Part shown: positions 37,926-47,576 of the stretch, piece by piece
How positions within the stretch are numbered: the first letter of the stretch is position 1
Layout of the letters: every line of letters begins with the position of its first letter
Assembly (NCBI RefSeq): GCF_030733425.1
Contig: NZ_JASHIZ010000012.1
Span: forward strand, 1 to 64,000
Source: Roseovarius sp. MMSF_3350
GTDB lineage: Bacteria; Pseudomonadota; Alphaproteobacteria; Rhodobacterales; Rhodobacteraceae
Direction: 5' to 3'
DNA length: 64,000 bases
Program-made: the position numbers and the translations under genes
The notes under the pieces: generated by a model
What the model saw: the letters and a program-made list of their open reading frames with translations, nothing else
What the model was told of the DNA's origin: nothing
Database searches by the model: none

Positions 37926-38269
37926 CGCGCCCACCTCGTCCAGCGCGCCACGTGGCGCGGATCGGCCAGCAGCGACGCGATGATTTCCTCCAGCCGGGCG
38001 CGGTCATGCCGCCCCTCGATCTGCCCGCCCGCGGTAACGGTCACCCCCTCGCCGGTCTCGGCGACCCGCACCACGGGCGCAAAGCCGCGCACGTTCTGCA
38101 GCGCGCGCCACAGGTCCTGCCGCACCTGGCTCGCCAGCGCCAGCTTGCGCACAGGGCCAAAGCGCGCCTCGGCACTCACGTCCATCCGCACCGGCACCCG
38201 CCGCGCCACCGTCACCACGCCCGCTTCGCGCAGGATGTGAAATCGCTTGCTCATTCCTTTTCGCCGCAT
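37922..38269 (-). CDS. Unknown protein (115 aa)
   Basis: Soluble, basic protein (MRRKGMSKRFHILREAGVVTVARRVPVRMDVSAEARFGPVRKLALASQ, then VRQDLWRALQNVRGFAPVVRVAETGEGVTVTAGGQIEGRHDRARLEEIIASLLADPRH). The C-terminal part reads like a small alpha/beta domain. No family recognised. ATG at 38269 has GAGGACGGTCG upstream; ATG at 38254 has no spacing from AAGGA. Its stop overlaps the next gene start. It follows pccB by 72 bp that contain a palindromic repeat. Confidence 0.72.
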   Translation of the reverse strand: MRRKGMSKRFHILREAGVVTVARRVPVRMDVSAEARFGPVRKLALASQVRQDLWRALQNVRGFAPVVRVAETGEGVTVTAGGQIEGRHDRARLEEIIASLLADPRHVARWTRWAR

Positions 38270-38279
38270 CGACCGTCCT

Positions 38280-38335
38280 CGTAGGGTGGGTGAAAACCCA
38301 CCATCCGCGCCCCGTGGGCTTTCGCCCACCCTACG
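38280..38335. repeat. Palindromic repeat, GTAGGGTGGG type, full inverted form
   Basis: Outer arms CGTAGGGTGGG (38280-38290) and CCCACCCTACG (38325-38335) are perfect complements, with two inner hairpins (GGGT-GAAA-ACCC and GTGGGC-TTTC-GCCCAC). It fills the gap between pccB and the 115-aa gene and could act as a terminator or mRNA-end hairpin. Confidence 0.85.
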
Positions 38336-38341
38336 CCATCC

Positions 38342-39874
38342 TCAAAGCGGAATATTGTCGTGCTTCTTCCACGGCAGCTTGCGCTTCTTGTTGCGCAGCG
38401 CTGCAAAGGCCCGGCTCACCCGTTTGCGCGTGCTGCGCGGCTGGATCACCTCGTCGATGAACCCGCGTTCCGCCGCCACGAACGGGTTGGCAAACCGTGC
38501 CTCGTAATCCGCCGTGTGCTTGGCGATCTTCTCGTCATCGCCCAGATCCGCGCGGTGGATGATCTCGGTGGCCCCCTTGGCGCCCATCACCGCGATCTCC
38601 GACGTGGGCCAGGCATAGTTGATGTCCCCCCGCAGATGCTTGGACGACATCACCACGTAAGCCCCGCCATAGGCCTTGCGCGTGATCACCGTCACCTTCG
38701 GCACCGTCGCCTCGCCATAGGCGAACAGAAGCTTCGCGCCGTGCTTGATCACGCCGTTGTGCTCCTGGCTGGTGCCGGGCAGAAAGCCGGGCACGTCCAC
38801 GAAGGTCAGGATCGGGATCTCGAAACAATCGCAGAACCGCACGAACCGCGCCGCCTTGCGGGAACTGTCGATGTCCAGGCAGCCGGCCAGCACCATCGGC
38901 TGGTTCGCCACCACGCCCACCGTGCGCCCCTCAAGGCGGATGAACCCCGTGACCATGTTCTTGGCGAAATCCTCCTGGATCTCGTAGAAATCGCCCTCGT
39001 CGGCGACCTTCACGATCAACTCCTTCATGTCATAGGGCATGTTGGGGTTGTCTGGGATCAGCGTATCAAGGCTCGTCTCCGCCCGGTCCGGGTCGTCGAA
39101 GAACGGGCGCACCGGCACCGGCTCGCGGTTGTTCAGCGGCAGGAAATCCACCAGCCGCCGGACCTCGGCCATCGCCTCCACGTCGTTCTCGAAGGCCGCA
39201 TCGGCGACCGAGGACTTTTTCGTGTGGGTCGAGGCTCCGCCCAACTCCTCCGCCGTCACCTGCTCGTTGGTGACGGTCTTGACGACGTCCGGGCCGGTCA
39301 CGAACATGTAGGAACTGTCGCGCACCATGAAGATGAAGTCGGTCATCGCGGGGCTATACACCGCCCCGCCCGCGCAAGGCCCGGTGATCACGCTGATCTG
39401 CGGCACCACGCCCGACGCCTCGATATTGCGCTGGAACACCTCGCCATAGCCCGCAAGGCTGTCCACGCCTTCCTGGATCCGCGCGCCGCCCGAGTCGTTG
39501 ATGCCGATCACCGGCGCGCCGTTCTGCATCGCCATGTCCATGATCTTGCAGATCTTCATCGCGTGGGTATGCGACACCGACCCGCCCAGCACGGTGAAAT
39601 CCTGGCTGAAGACGTAAACCTGCCGGCCATTGATGGTGCCCCAGCCGGTCACCACGCCATCGCCATAGGGCCGGTTTTTCTCCATCCCGAAATCGGTACA
39701 GCGATGGGCCACGAACATGTCGAACTCTTCGAAACTGTCCTCGTCCAGCAGAAGGTCGATCCGCTCCCGCGCGGTCAGCTTGCCCTTCTCGTGCTGCCCG
39801 TCGATCCGCTTCTGCCCGCCGCCCAGCCGCGCGTTGCCGCGGCGCGTGTCCAATTCCTGCAGGATATCTTTCAT
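38342..39874 (-). CDS. pccB: Propionyl-CoA carboxylase beta subunit (carboxyltransferase)
   Basis: Transfers carboxyl from biotin to propionyl-CoA to give (S)-methylmalonyl-CoA. The 510-residue chain has [23 protein letters not shown], the acyl-CoA site [18 protein letters not shown] and [37 protein letters not shown] (oxyanion loop), and the carboxybiotin side [42 protein letters not shown] at 39874 fits the family and follows AAGGGGGCCTCG. Upstream TTTGCAAA-like sites suggest control by PccR. Confidence 0.96.
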   Translation of the reverse strand: MKDILQELDTRRGNARLGGGQKRIDGQHEKGKLTARERIDLLLDEDSFEEFDMFVAHRCTDFGMEKNRPYGDGVVTGWGTINGRQVYVFSQDFTVLGGSVSHTHAMKICKIMDMAMQNGAPVIGINDSGGARIQEGVDSLAGYGEVFQRNIEASGVVPQISVITGPCAGGAVYSPAMTDFIFMVRDSSYMFVTGPDVVKTVTNEQVTAEELGGASTHTKKSSVADAAFENDVEAMAEVRRLVDFLPLNNREPVPVRPFFDDPDRAETSLDTLIPDNPNMPYDMKELIVKVADEGDFYEIQEDFAKNMVTGFIRLEGRTVGVVANQPMVLAGCLDIDSSRKAARFVRFCDCFEIPILTFVDVPGFLPGTSQEHNGVIKHGAKLLFAYGEATVPKVTVITRKAYGGAYVVMSSKHLRGDINYAWPTSEIAVMGAKGATEIIHRADLGDDEKIAKHTADYEARFANPFVAAERGFIDEVIQPRSTRKRVSRAFAALRNKKRKLPWKKHDNIPL

Positions 39875-39939
39875 CGAGGCCCCCTTGGTTGACTGGCGCG
39901 ACCCTACTGGTTGGGCGCACCCCATCCAAGACAATTTCC

Positions 39940-39993
39940 GCAAATTTGCCAAATCTCGCGAAGTCCGGCCTGCTAAATTGCAAATCTGCAAAT
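39940..39993 (-). promoter_or_regulatory. Putative PccR operators before pccB
   Basis: Two TTTGCAAA-like elements 66-119 bp upstream of the pccB start: GCAAATTTGC (39940-39949, perfect palindrome) and TTGCAAATCTGCAAAT (39978-39993). PccR of Rhodobacter sphaeroides is known to bind TTTGCAAA-type repeats at the pccB promoter. Binding here is inferred. Confidence 0.65.
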
Positions 39994-40137
39994 CCTGCTT
40001 CGTGAGAACTGACCATATAGCACGGGTCGCTGTCGCCTGCGCGTCCGAACAAGCCTTGCACGCAACTCGGCCAGCATGACCGGCGTCGGAAGTTCGCATA
40101 TCTGGACATCCCCCGCCCGCCGGGATAGCGCAATTGC

Positions 40138-41352
40138 ATGCCCACAGTCCGCTTCCTCGACCGCACCACCCCGCCGCACATCTTCACCCTGATCGTTCTG
40201 GCCGGGATCTCGACGCTGGCGCTCAATATCTTCCTGCCGTCCCTGCCCGGCATGACCGCCTATTTCGAGACGGACTACGGCGTGATGCAACTCGCCGTGG
40301 CGGGCTATCTCGGCATCAACGCCATCCTGCAACTGCTGATCGGACCAATCTCCGACCGTGTCGGGCGCCGCCCGGTGATCCTCGGCGGGCTGGTGATCTT
40401 CCTGCTGGCGACGCTGGGCTGCCTGATGTCGACCAACATCTGGGTCTTCCTGATCTTCCGCATGTTCCAGGGCGGCATCGTCGCCGCCATGGTCCTGTCG
40501 CGCGCCGTGGTGCGCGACATGGTGCCGGCCAACCAGGCGGCCTCGATGATCGGCTACGTCACCATGGGCATGTCCGTCGTGCCGATGACCGGCCCGGCCA
40601 TCGGCGGCGCGCTCGACGCGGGCTTTGGCTGGCACGGCAGCTTCTGGGCGCTCATTGCCATGGGCGCGGCCGTCCTCTGGTTGGTCTGGCGCGACCTGGG
40701 CGAAACCGCCCCCTTGGAAGGCCGCACCTTCCGCGACCAGTTCGCCGAATACCCCGAGCTTTTCTCCTCCTACCGCTTCTGGGGCTACGCGCTGGCCGCC
40801 GCGCTCTCCTCCGGCGCGTTCTTCGCCTATCTCGGCGGCGCGCCCTTCGTCGGCGCACAGGTCTTCGGCCTCACGCCATCGGAACTCGGTCTCTTCTTCG
40901 GCGCCCCCGCCGTGGGCTACTTCACCGGCAATTTCCTGTCGGGCCGCTTCTCTACCCGGATCGGCATCAACCGCATGGTGTTCTACGGCTCGGTGGCCAA
41001 CGCCATCGGCCACGCCATCAACCTCGCCACGCTCTATGCCGGGATAAGCACGCCCTACACATTCTTCGGCCTGATGACGCTGATGGGCTTGGGCAACGGC
41101 ATGACCATCCCCAACGCCACCGCCGGCGCGCTTTCCGTCCGCCCCAGCCTCGCCGGCACCGCCAGCGGCCTTGCCGGCTTCCTGATGATCGGCGGCGGCG
41201 CGGGGCTTTCGGCTCTGGCGGGCGCCCTTCTCGGCCCCGGCACCGGCGCCTTCCCGCTGGTCTGGCTGATGTTCCTGACGGCGCTTGGCGGCATTCTCGC
41301 CATCACCCTTGTCATCCTGCGCGAGCGACAAGTGGGCGTATCCTCGATCTGA
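40138..41352 (+). CDS. Bcr/CflA family MFS efflux transporter
   Basis: A 404-residue inner-membrane proton-driven exporter with twelve helices. Features: [12 protein letters not shown] in helix 1 (the D/LP motif of the Bcr/CflA group), [14 protein letters not shown] (motif A), [42 protein letters not shown] (antiporter motif C). Substrate could be drugs, bicyclomycin-like compounds or sulfonamides. Divergent from pccB and just before pccR; ribosome site is poor. Confidence 0.92.
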   Translation: MPTVRFLDRTTPPHIFTLIVLAGISTLALNIFLPSLPGMTAYFETDYGVMQLAVAGYLGINAILQLLIGPISDRVGRRPVILGGLVIFLLATLGCLMSTNIWVFLIFRMFQGGIVAAMVLSRAVVRDMVPANQAASMIGYVTMGMSVVPMTGPAIGGALDAGFGWHGSFWALIAMGAAVLWLVWRDLGETAPLEGRTFRDQFAEYPELFSSYRFWGYALAAALSSGAFFAYLGGAPFVGAQVFGLTPSELGLFFGAPAVGYFTGNFLSGRFSTRIGINRMVFYGSVANAIGHAINLATLYAGISTPYTFFGLMTLMGLGNGMTIPNATAGALSVRPSLAGTASGLAGFLMIGGGAGLSALAGALLGPGTGAFPLVWLMFLTALGGILAITLVILRERQVGVSSI

Positions 41353-41373
41353 ACGCCGCCCTTGCGCGGATCG

Positions 41374-41413
41374 CTTTGCAAACCTAAACCTGTGCAGACG
41401 CAAACCTGCAAAG
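41374..41413 (+). promoter_or_regulatory. Putative PccR autoregulatory operator
   Basis: CTTTGCAAA (41374-41382) and GCAAACCTGCAAAG (41400-41413) form inverted arms CTTTGCA...TGCAAAG ending 11 bp before the pccR start codon. Same motif family as the pccB sites, so PccR probably represses or senses its own promoter. Inference from the motif. Confidence 0.62.
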
Positions 41414-41423
41414 CGAGCCGCCC

Positions 41424-42824
41424 ATGGCCACCCAGAAACTCTATGCCGGCGCCAAGCTGCGCGAAACGCGCCAGCGCCTCGCCCTGACGCAAAAGGATTT
41501 CGCCGCCAAGCTCGGCATTTCCCTGCCCTACCTGAACCAGATGGAGAACAACAACCGCCCGGTCTCCACCACGGTGATCCTCGCCCTGGCGCAGGAATTC
41601 GGCTTCGATGTGACCGAGCTTGCCACCGGCGACGCCGAACGGCTGGTGACCGACATGCGCGAGGCGCTGGCCGACGCCGTCTTCGCCGACGACACGCCCA
41701 GCCTCAGCGATTTGCGCCTCACGGCCTCCAACGCCCCCGCCATGGCCCGCGCCTTTCTCGAACTGCACCGCGCCTACCGCGACACCCATGAACGCCTCGC
41801 GTCGCTGGACGAGGCCCTGGGGCGCGAGGATTCCCGCCCCCAGACCTCCCCCTGGGACGAGGTGCGCGACTTCTTCCATTACTGCGACAACTACATCGAC
41901 GCCGTCGACCGCGCGGCGGAACACTTCGCCGGCCCCGCCTCCGGCCCCCGCCGCATCACCGATCTGGCCGAGTCCCGTCTCGACGCACTTGGCATCAAGG
42001 TGGTGGACAGCGACGACGCGCGCCTGCGCCACTACGACCGCAACGCGCGCATCCTCTACCTGTCCAATCACGCCGAACCCGAAACCCGCCGCTTTCAACT
42101 CCTCCTGCAAGTGGCTCTTCTCACTCAGGAAAAGCTGATCGAGGCCACGCTCGATTTCGCCCGCTTCCAGTCACCGGCGGCGCGCGACATCGCCAAGATC
42201 GGCCTTGCCAATTATTTCGCCGGAGCGGCCCTCATGCCCTACACCGCCTTCCTGCAAGCGGCCCAACACCACCGCCACGACCTCGAACGCCTCGCCACCC
42301 GCTTCGGTGCCTCCATCGAGCAGGTCTGCCACCGGCTTTCCACGCTGCAGCGCCCCGGCGCCAAGGGCGTGCCCTTCTTCTTCGTCCGCGTCGATCAGGC
42401 CGGCACGATCACCAAGCGCCACTCCGCCACCCGCCTGCAATTCGCCCGCTTCGGCGGCGCCTGCCCGCTCTGGAACGTCCACCGCGCGTTCGAGACGCCC
42501 GGCCGCTTCCTGCGCCAACTGGCCGAAACCCCCGACGGCGTGCGCTACATCTCCCTCGCCCGGGACGTCTCCAAACGCGGCGGGCACTATGGCGCCCCCG
42601 TCCGCCGCTTCGCCATCGCCCTGGGCTGCGAGGTGAAACACGCCGATGCCCTGGTCTATGCCGACGACCTCGACCTGACGCGCACGCAAGCCTTCGAGCC
42701 CATCGGCATCTCCTGCCGCATCTGCGAGCGCACGCATTGTCACCAGAGGTCTGTGCCTCCGCTGGAACGCCGGTTGCAAGTCACGCCCGACGAACGCGGG
42801 GTCTTGCCCTACAAGGTAGGATAG
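41424..42824 (+). CDS. pccR: Short-chain acyl-CoA responsive regulator PccR (ScfR family)
   Basis: A 466-residue regulator. Residues about 8-62 form a Cro/C1-type HTH (KLRETRQRLALTQKDFAAKLGISLPYLNQMENNNRPVS). The middle has an IrrE-like helical region (FQLLLQVALLTQEKLIEATLDFARF, KIGLANYFAGAALMPY) and the C-terminal part is the acyl-CoA sensing DUF2083 domain (CPLWNVHRAFETPGRFLRQLAE, FAIALGCEVKHADALVYADDLDL) ending with the conserved GISCRICERTHCHQR cysteine motif. Known relatives respond to propionyl-CoA and control pccB. Its operator sits directly upstream. Confidence 0.93.
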   Translation: MATQKLYAGAKLRETRQRLALTQKDFAAKLGISLPYLNQMENNNRPVSTTVILALAQEFGFDVTELATGDAERLVTDMREALADAVFADDTPSLSDLRLTASNAPAMARAFLELHRAYRDTHERLASLDEALGREDSRPQTSPWDEVRDFFHYCDNYIDAVDRAAEHFAGPASGPRRITDLAESRLDALGIKVVDSDDARLRHYDRNARILYLSNHAEPETRRFQLLLQVALLTQEKLIEATLDFARFQSPAARDIAKIGLANYFAGAALMPYTAFLQAAQHHRHDLERLATRFGASIEQVCHRLSTLQRPGAKGVPFFFVRVDQAGTITKRHSATRLQFARFGGACPLWNVHRAFETPGRFLRQLAETPDGVRYISLARDVSKRGGHYGAPVRRFAIALGCEVKHADALVYADDLDLTRTQAFEPIGISCRICERTHCHQRSVPPLERRLQVTPDERGVLPYKVG

Positions 42825-42851
42825 CCGCGCGGCAGCCCTAACATACGTCCG

Positions 42852-42870
42852 TCCCGGACTTGATCCGGGA
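42852..42870. repeat. Palindromic repeat, CCCGGA-TCCGGG type
   Basis: TCCCGGA-CTTGA-TCCGGGA, perfect arms of 7. Related copies at 57455-57475 and 57492-57510. Immediately beside a GTAGGGTGGG repeat. Confidence 0.75.
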
Positions 42871-42873
42871 CCT

Positions 42874-42898
42874 CGTAGGGTGGGTGTCCAACCCACCC
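42874..42898. repeat. Palindromic repeat, GTAGGGTGGG type
   Basis: CGTAGGGTGGGTGTCCAACCCACCC: arms GGGTGGGT and ACCCACCC around GTCCA. Third copy of the family after 15942 and 38280. Confidence 0.78.
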
Positions 42899-42913
42899 GC
42901 CGCACAAAAGAAA

Positions 42914-42935
42914 ACCCCCGGCCGAAACCGGGGGT
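42914..42935 (-). terminator. Terminator for the peptide-binding protein gene
   Basis: Minus-strand reading ACCCCCGG-TTTCGG-CCGGGGGT followed by TTTCTTTTG. Hairpin of eight pairs located 29 bp after the binding-protein stop; convergent with pccR. Confidence 0.82.
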
Positions 42936-42964
42936 CCTCCGTTTCAAACGCAAGGGCCGGGCTA

Positions 42965-44521
42965 TCAGGCCATCCACCAGCGCTCCATCCAGCGCTCGCC
43001 GTCCATGTCCCAGTTCGACGCCATCTCGCCATGCGCGACGTTTTCGCTCAGCGCAAAGACATAGTTGGCGAACATCGGGATCACGACACCGCCCTGGTTC
43101 GCCACCAGGTCCTGCATCTCGTAATACATCTCCCGGCGCTTGTCCTCGTCCAGCTCCGCGCGGGCCTTGACCAGCAACTCCTCGAACCGGTCATTGCACC
43201 AGAAGCTGTCGTTCCACGCCGCCCCGCACTTGTAGGCGGTCGCGAACATCTGGTCCTCGACCGGACGACCGCCCCAGTAGACGGCGGAGAAAGGCTTCTT
43301 CATCCACACGTCCGACCAGTAGCCGTCCTTGGGCTCGCGCACCACGTTGATGTTGATGCCCGCTTCCTTGGCCGACGCCTGGAAGAGGATCGCCGCATCC
43401 ACGGCCCCGCTGAACGCCGCGTCCGACGACGACAGGTTGATGTCGATGCTGTCCATCCCCGCTTCCTTGAGGAAGAACTTCGCCTTGTCGGGGTCATAGG
43501 TCTTCTGCTCCAGCTCGGAGTTGTAGAACCGCTGCCCCTGCCCGATCGGATGGTCGTTCCCGACCGAGCCATAGCCGAACAGGATCTTCTCCACCAGTTC
43601 CTCGCGGTTGATCCCCCATTTCAGGGCCTGCCGGATGTTGTTGTCCGTATAAGGATCGGTGTTGGTCGACATCGCAAAGGTATAGTGCTGCGTGCCTGCG
43701 ACCGACTCGATGCTCACGCTCGGGTTGCGGCCCAGCAGGCCCGCGGCCTTCAGATCGACCCGGTCGATCGCCTGCACGTCGCCCGACACCAGCGCCGTCG
43801 TCCGCGCGTTCTGGTCCACGACCGCCAGCATCTCGATCGTGTCGAACCATGCCACGTCGTCGCGCCAGTGGTTGGGGTTGCGCTCGAACTGGCTGCTGAC
43901 CCCGGCGTTGAAGTTCTTCAGGATGTAGCTGCCGCAGCCATTGCCCGACTGCCAGTCGATGCCGTCCTCCGTCGCCGGGCAGATCACCAGGTGGTAATCC
44001 GACAGGATGAACGGAAAGTCGGCGTTGCCGCCATCCAGGGTGAACACGACCGTGTCGTCGCCCTCGGTCGCGATGTCGGTGATCGGCGCCACGATCGGCC
44101 CCGCGGCCGAGGTCGAATCCTCGCCCCGGTGATGGTTGATCGAGGCCACCACGTCGTCCACGGTCAGCGACTTGCCGTCATGGAACGTCACGCCCTGGCG
44201 GATCTTGAACCGCCATTCGCTGGCGTCCTCGGACGCTTCCCAGCTTTCGGCCAGTTCCGGCACCAGCGATCCGTCGGCGGCCACTTCGGTCAGACGACCG
44301 TGGACGCCAAAGGACAGCGCGATCATGTAGCCGTTCTCCCACTGGCCCGGGTCCAGCGTGTCCGTCGTCTGGCCGTGGCCCTTGGCCACGCGCAGGTCGC
44401 CCCCGCGCTTCGGCGTGCTCTGGGCGAAGGCGCCCATCGGCAGGGCCGCCGCGGCACCCGCCGCAACGGTGGTTTTCAGAAATCCGCGACGGTCCAGAAG
44501 TCCGCCCTTGATCAATGACAT
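42965..44521 (-). CDS. Tat-exported ABC transporter substrate-binding protein (peptide/nickel family 5)
   Basis: Periplasmic solute-binding protein of the DppA/OppA type, 518 residues. MSLIKGGLLDRRGFLKTTVAAGAAAALP is a twin-arginine signal (RRGFLK), so it is exported folded. The mature protein has the SBP_bac_5 pattern: TDTLDPGQWENGYM, WRFKIRQGVTFHDGKSLTVDDVVASI, NPNHWRD, IRQALKWGINREELVEKILFGYG, YDPDKAKFFLKEAGM. Substrate unknown. No permease or ATPase gene is near, so it is an orphan. It is divergent from betI, and could bind a choline-related or peptide ligand. Confidence 0.9.
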   Translation of the reverse strand: MSLIKGGLLDRRGFLKTTVAAGAAAALPMGAFAQSTPKRGGDLRVAKGHGQTTDTLDPGQWENGYMIALSFGVHGRLTEVAADGSLVPELAESWEASEDASEWRFKIRQGVTFHDGKSLTVDDVVASINHHRGEDSTSAAGPIVAPITDIATEGDDTVVFTLDGGNADFPFILSDYHLVICPATEDGIDWQSGNGCGSYILKNFNAGVSSQFERNPNHWRDDVAWFDTIEMLAVVDQNARTTALVSGDVQAIDRVDLKAAGLLGRNPSVSIESVAGTQHYTFAMSTNTDPYTDNNIRQALKWGINREELVEKILFGYGSVGNDHPIGQGQRFYNSELEQKTYDPDKAKFFLKEAGMDSIDINLSSSDAAFSGAVDAAILFQASAKEAGININVVREPKDGYWSDVWMKKPFSAVYWGGRPVEDQMFATAYKCGAAWNDSFWCNDRFEELLVKARAELDEDKRREMYYEMQDLVANQGGVVIPMFANYVFALSENVAHGEMASNWDMDGERWMERWWMA

Positions 44522-44823
44522 GTCATGTTCTCCCTTGTTGACACTATCCTGTAATACGTTCTGCGCATGACGCGCATATGTCCCTGAGGATCCGATGCGT
44601 ATCGGCGCACGCAACTCCCCTGCGCCGCGCCGCGCGTCGTTCCGGATCGCCCGAAAACGACATTGCATCAATCTTAGACGCCACGTGCGGCCACGTGCAA
44701 CGCGAAAGGTCCGGACCTTTTCTTCTCATTCCCCGTCTCCTGTCGATGCAGACAATACGTTTCTTGATTGACGAGTCAATTAAAACTCAATACCCGTTCC
44801 CGCCACCACCTGCGGAGGACCAA
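44522..44823. other. 302-bp divergent intergenic region
   Basis: Separates the binding-protein gene from betI. The left half holds the leader of the binding-protein gene with an AAGGGAGAAC ribosome site; the right half holds the betI promoter with a BetI-type operator. An ATG-started frame across it (from 44578) is in frame with betI but lacks protein-like composition. Confidence 0.7.
44764..44790 (+). promoter_or_regulatory. Putative BetI operator
   Basis: TTGATTGACGAGTCAAT (44764-44780) contains the palindrome ATTGAC-GA-GTCAAT, followed by TAAAACTCAA. It resembles the E. coli bet operator (TTGATTG...CAAT). Lies 34 bp before the betI start, so BetI likely represses the operon until choline is present. 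Confidence 0.72.
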
Positions 44824-45414
44824 ATGCCCAAGATCGGAATGGAACCGATTCGCCGCTCGGCCCTGGTCGAGGCCACGATCGTCGAGATCGGCGCCCGCGG
44901 CTCGCTCGACGTCACGGTCAGCCAGATCGCGCGGCGCGCCGGCATGTCCTCGGCACTCGCGCATCACTATTTCGGCTCCAAGGAACAGATCTTCGCCGCC
45001 GCCATGCGCCACATCCTCACCCTCTACGGGGCCGAGGTGCGCGGCGCGCTCATCATGGCCAAAACGCCCCGCCAGCGGCTCGAGGCCATCGTCCGTGCCA
45101 GCTTCGCGCCCGGCCAGTTCCGCGACGAGATGATCGCCGCCTGGCTCAACTTCTACGTCCAGGCCCAGAAATCCGACGCGGCGCGGCGCCTTCTGCATGT
45201 CTACCAGCGCCGCCTGCGATCCAACCTCCATCACGCCTTCCGACAGCTTGCCCCGGCGGACGAGGCCCGCACCCTCACACGTGGGCTGGCCGCGATGATC
45301 GACGGTCTTTATATCCGGCAGGCGCTGCACAGCGCACCGCTTTCGGGCGAGAACGCCATCGGTGTGCTGTTGCACTACATCGACACCTCACTTGCCAAAG
45401 GCGCACCCGAATGA
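44824..45414 (+). CDS. betI: Choline-responsive repressor BetI (TetR family)
   Basis: A 196-residue TetR-family repressor. N-terminal HTH: RRSALVEATIVEIGARGSLDVTVSQIARRAGMSSALAHHYFGSKEQIF; the C-terminal ligand domain has FRDEMIAAWLNFYVQAQKS and ALHSAPLSGE. Length and sequence fit BetI. GGAGGACCAA precedes the ATG. It overlaps betC by 4 bp (ATGA), heading the operon betI-betC-GST-betA, with a palindromic operator just upstream. Confidence 0.94.
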   Translation: MPKIGMEPIRRSALVEATIVEIGARGSLDVTVSQIARRAGMSSALAHHYFGSKEQIFAAAMRHILTLYGAEVRGALIMAKTPRQRLEAIVRASFAPGQFRDEMIAAWLNFYVQAQKSDAARRLLHVYQRRLRSNLHHAFRQLAPADEARTLTRGLAAMIDGLYIRQALHSAPLSGENAIGVLLHYIDTSLAKGAPE

Positions 45415-46925
45415 CACGTCCCAACATCCTCATCTTCATGGTCGATCAGCTGAACGGCACGTTCTTCCCGGACGGCCCCGCCGACTGGCTGCACGCCCCC
45501 AACCTCAAGGCGCTGGCCGAGCGGTCCACGCGCTTCAAGAACGCCTACACCGCCTCTCCGCTCTGCGCGCCGGGCCGCGCCAGCTACATGTCCGGCCTCC
45601 TGCCCTCTCGCTCGCGCGTCTACGACAACGCCGCCGAGTTCGCGGCCGACATTCCCACCTATGCCCACCACCTGCGCCGCGCCGGCTACCAGACCTGCCT
45701 CTCGGGCAAGATGCATTTCGTCGGTCCCGACCAGCTTCACGGCTTCGAGGAACGCCTCACGACCGACATCTACCCCGCCGATTTCGGCTGGACGCCCGAT
45801 TACCGCAAACCGGGCGAACGGATCGACTGGTGGTACCACAACATGGGCTCGGTCACCGGCTCCGGCGTGGCCGAGATTTCCAACCAGATGGAATATGACG
45901 ACGAGGTCGCCTACCACGCCACCCGCAAGGTCTATGACTACGGGCGCGGCCATGACGACCGCCCCTGGTGCCTGACGGTCAGCTTCACCCACCCGCACGA
46001 CCCTTACGTCGCGCGCCGCAAATACTGGGACCTCTACGAGGGCTGCGAACACCTCCTTCCGCAGGTCCCCGCGATGGATTACGAAGACCACGACCCCCAC
46101 TCGCAGCGCATTTTTGATGCCAACGACTGGCGCAGCTTCACCATCACCGATGAGGACATAAGCCGCTCCCGCCGCGCCTATTTCGCCAACATCTCCTATC
46201 TCGACGACAAGATCGGCGAGGTGATGGAGGCCCTGCGCGGCACGCGGCAAGAGGACAACACCATCATCCTCTTCGTCTCCGATCACGGCGACATGCTGGG
46301 CGAGCGTGGCCTGTGGTTCAAGATGTCCTTCTTCGAAGGCTCGTCGCGCGTGCCCCTGATGATCTCCGCCCCCGCGATGAAACCCGGCCTCGTCACCGAG
46401 CCGGTCAGCAATATCGACGTCTGCCCCACGCTCTGCGATCTTGCCGGCGTCGACATGTCCGAGGTCATGCCCTGGGTCGCCGGCGAAAGCCTTGTGCCCT
46501 CCGGCCAGGGCGCGGCCCGCAAAAGCCCCGTTGCAATGGAATACGCCGCCGAGGCCTCCTACTCCCCGCTCGTCTGCCTGCGCCACGAGCACTGGAAATA
46601 CACCAACTGCGCCCTCGACCCCGAACAGCTCTTCGACCTCGACGCCGACCCCCATGAACTCACCAACCTGGCCGAGGATCCCGCGCACAAATCCACCCTG
46701 GAGCGGTTTCGCGTCGAGGCCGCCGCCCGCTGGGATCTCGAGGCCTTCGACGCCCAGGTCCGTGAAAGCCAGGCCCGCCGCTGGGTCGTCTACGAGGCGC
46801 TGCGCCAGGGCGGCTACTACCCGTGGGACTACCAGCCCCTGCAACTGGCCTCGGAACGCTACATGCGCAACCACATGGACCTCAACGTGGTCGAGGAGAA
46901 ACAGCGCTACCCGAGGGGGGAATAG
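45411..46925 (+). CDS. betC: Choline-sulfatase
   Basis: Hydrolyses choline-O-sulfate to choline and sulfate, feeding glycine betaine synthesis and sulfur supply. The 504-residue sulfatase has N-terminal metal site PNILIFMVDQLNG, the modifiable cysteine motif C52-A-P54-G-R56 (formylglycine formation), GKMHFVGPDQLHGFEERL and FVSDHGDMLGERGLW. The C-terminal tail with YPWDYQP is characteristic of BetC. No signal peptide, so cytoplasmic. The stop is followed directly by the GST-like gene (TAGATG). Confidence 0.95.
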   Translation: MTRPNILIFMVDQLNGTFFPDGPADWLHAPNLKALAERSTRFKNAYTASPLCAPGRASYMSGLLPSRSRVYDNAAEFAADIPTYAHHLRRAGYQTCLSGKMHFVGPDQLHGFEERLTTDIYPADFGWTPDYRKPGERIDWWYHNMGSVTGSGVAEISNQMEYDDEVAYHATRKVYDYGRGHDDRPWCLTVSFTHPHDPYVARRKYWDLYEGCEHLLPQVPAMDYEDHDPHSQRIFDANDWRSFTITDEDISRSRRAYFANISYLDDKIGEVMEALRGTRQEDNTIILFVSDHGDMLGERGLWFKMSFFEGSSRVPLMISAPAMKPGLVTEPVSNIDVCPTLCDLAGVDMSEVMPWVAGESLVPSGQGAARKSPVAMEYAAEASYSPLVCLRHEHWKYTNCALDPEQLFDLDADPHELTNLAEDPAHKSTLERFRVEAAARWDLEAFDAQVRESQARRWVVYEALRQGGYYPWDYQPLQLASERYMRNHMDLNVVEEKQRYPRGE

Positions 46926-47573
46926 ATGCTCACCGTCTATGGCCGCGCCACCTCCTCCAACGTGCAACTCGTCATGTGGACCCTCGCCGAGCTTGGCCTC
47001 GGCTGCGAGCGGCTCGATTACGGCCACGTCCACGGCGGCCTCGACACGCCCGAATTCGGCGCCATGAACCCGCACCGCAAGGTCCCCGTCCTGCGCGACG
47101 GCGACCTCACCGTCTGGGAAAGCACCGCCATCCTGCGCTACCTCGCGTCCCGCTACGGCGGCGGCGGTGCCTTCTGGCCCGCCGATCCCGCCGCCCGCGC
47201 GCCCGTCGACATGTGGGCCGAATGGGCCAAGACCACGCTGGCCGCAGGCTTCACCCATCCCATCTTCTGGCCCCGCGTCCGTACACCCGCGAACCAGCGC
47301 GACGAGGCGGCCCTCGCCGCCGCCATCACCGCCTTCGATGGCCACCTCGCACGCCTCGCCGACCAACTCGCCGACCGCGATTACATCTGCGGCGATCACC
47401 TCACTGCCGCCGACATCGTCGCGGGCCACCTGCTCTACCGCTGGTTCACCATCGACGTCCCCCGCGCGTCCAACCCGACGGTCGAGGCCTATTACGAACG
47501 CCTCAGCCGGCGCCCCGCCTACCAAACCCACATCATGGTTCCCTACGACGCCCTGCGGGTGGAAGGCGCCTGA
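46926..47573 (+). CDS. Glutathione S-transferase family protein
   Basis: A 215-residue GST: N-terminal thioredoxin-like domain ([23 protein letters not shown] with the Ser near residue 9-10 for thiolate activation, [28 protein letters not shown] containing the cis-Pro and ES glutathione site) and helical C-terminal domain ([21 protein letters not shown]). It is translated immediately after betC in related Rhodobacteraceae operons as well. Its role in choline-sulfate metabolism is unknown. Confidence 0.9.
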   Translation: MLTVYGRATSSNVQLVMWTLAELGLGCERLDYGHVHGGLDTPEFGAMNPHRKVPVLRDGDLTVWESTAILRYLASRYGGGGAFWPADPAARAPVDMWAEWAKTTLAAGFTHPIFWPRVRTPANQRDEAALAAAITAFDGHLARLADQLADRDYICGDHLTAADIVAGHLLYRWFTIDVPRASNPTVEAYYERLSRRPAYQTHIMVPYDALRVEGA

Positions 47574-47576
47574 TGC

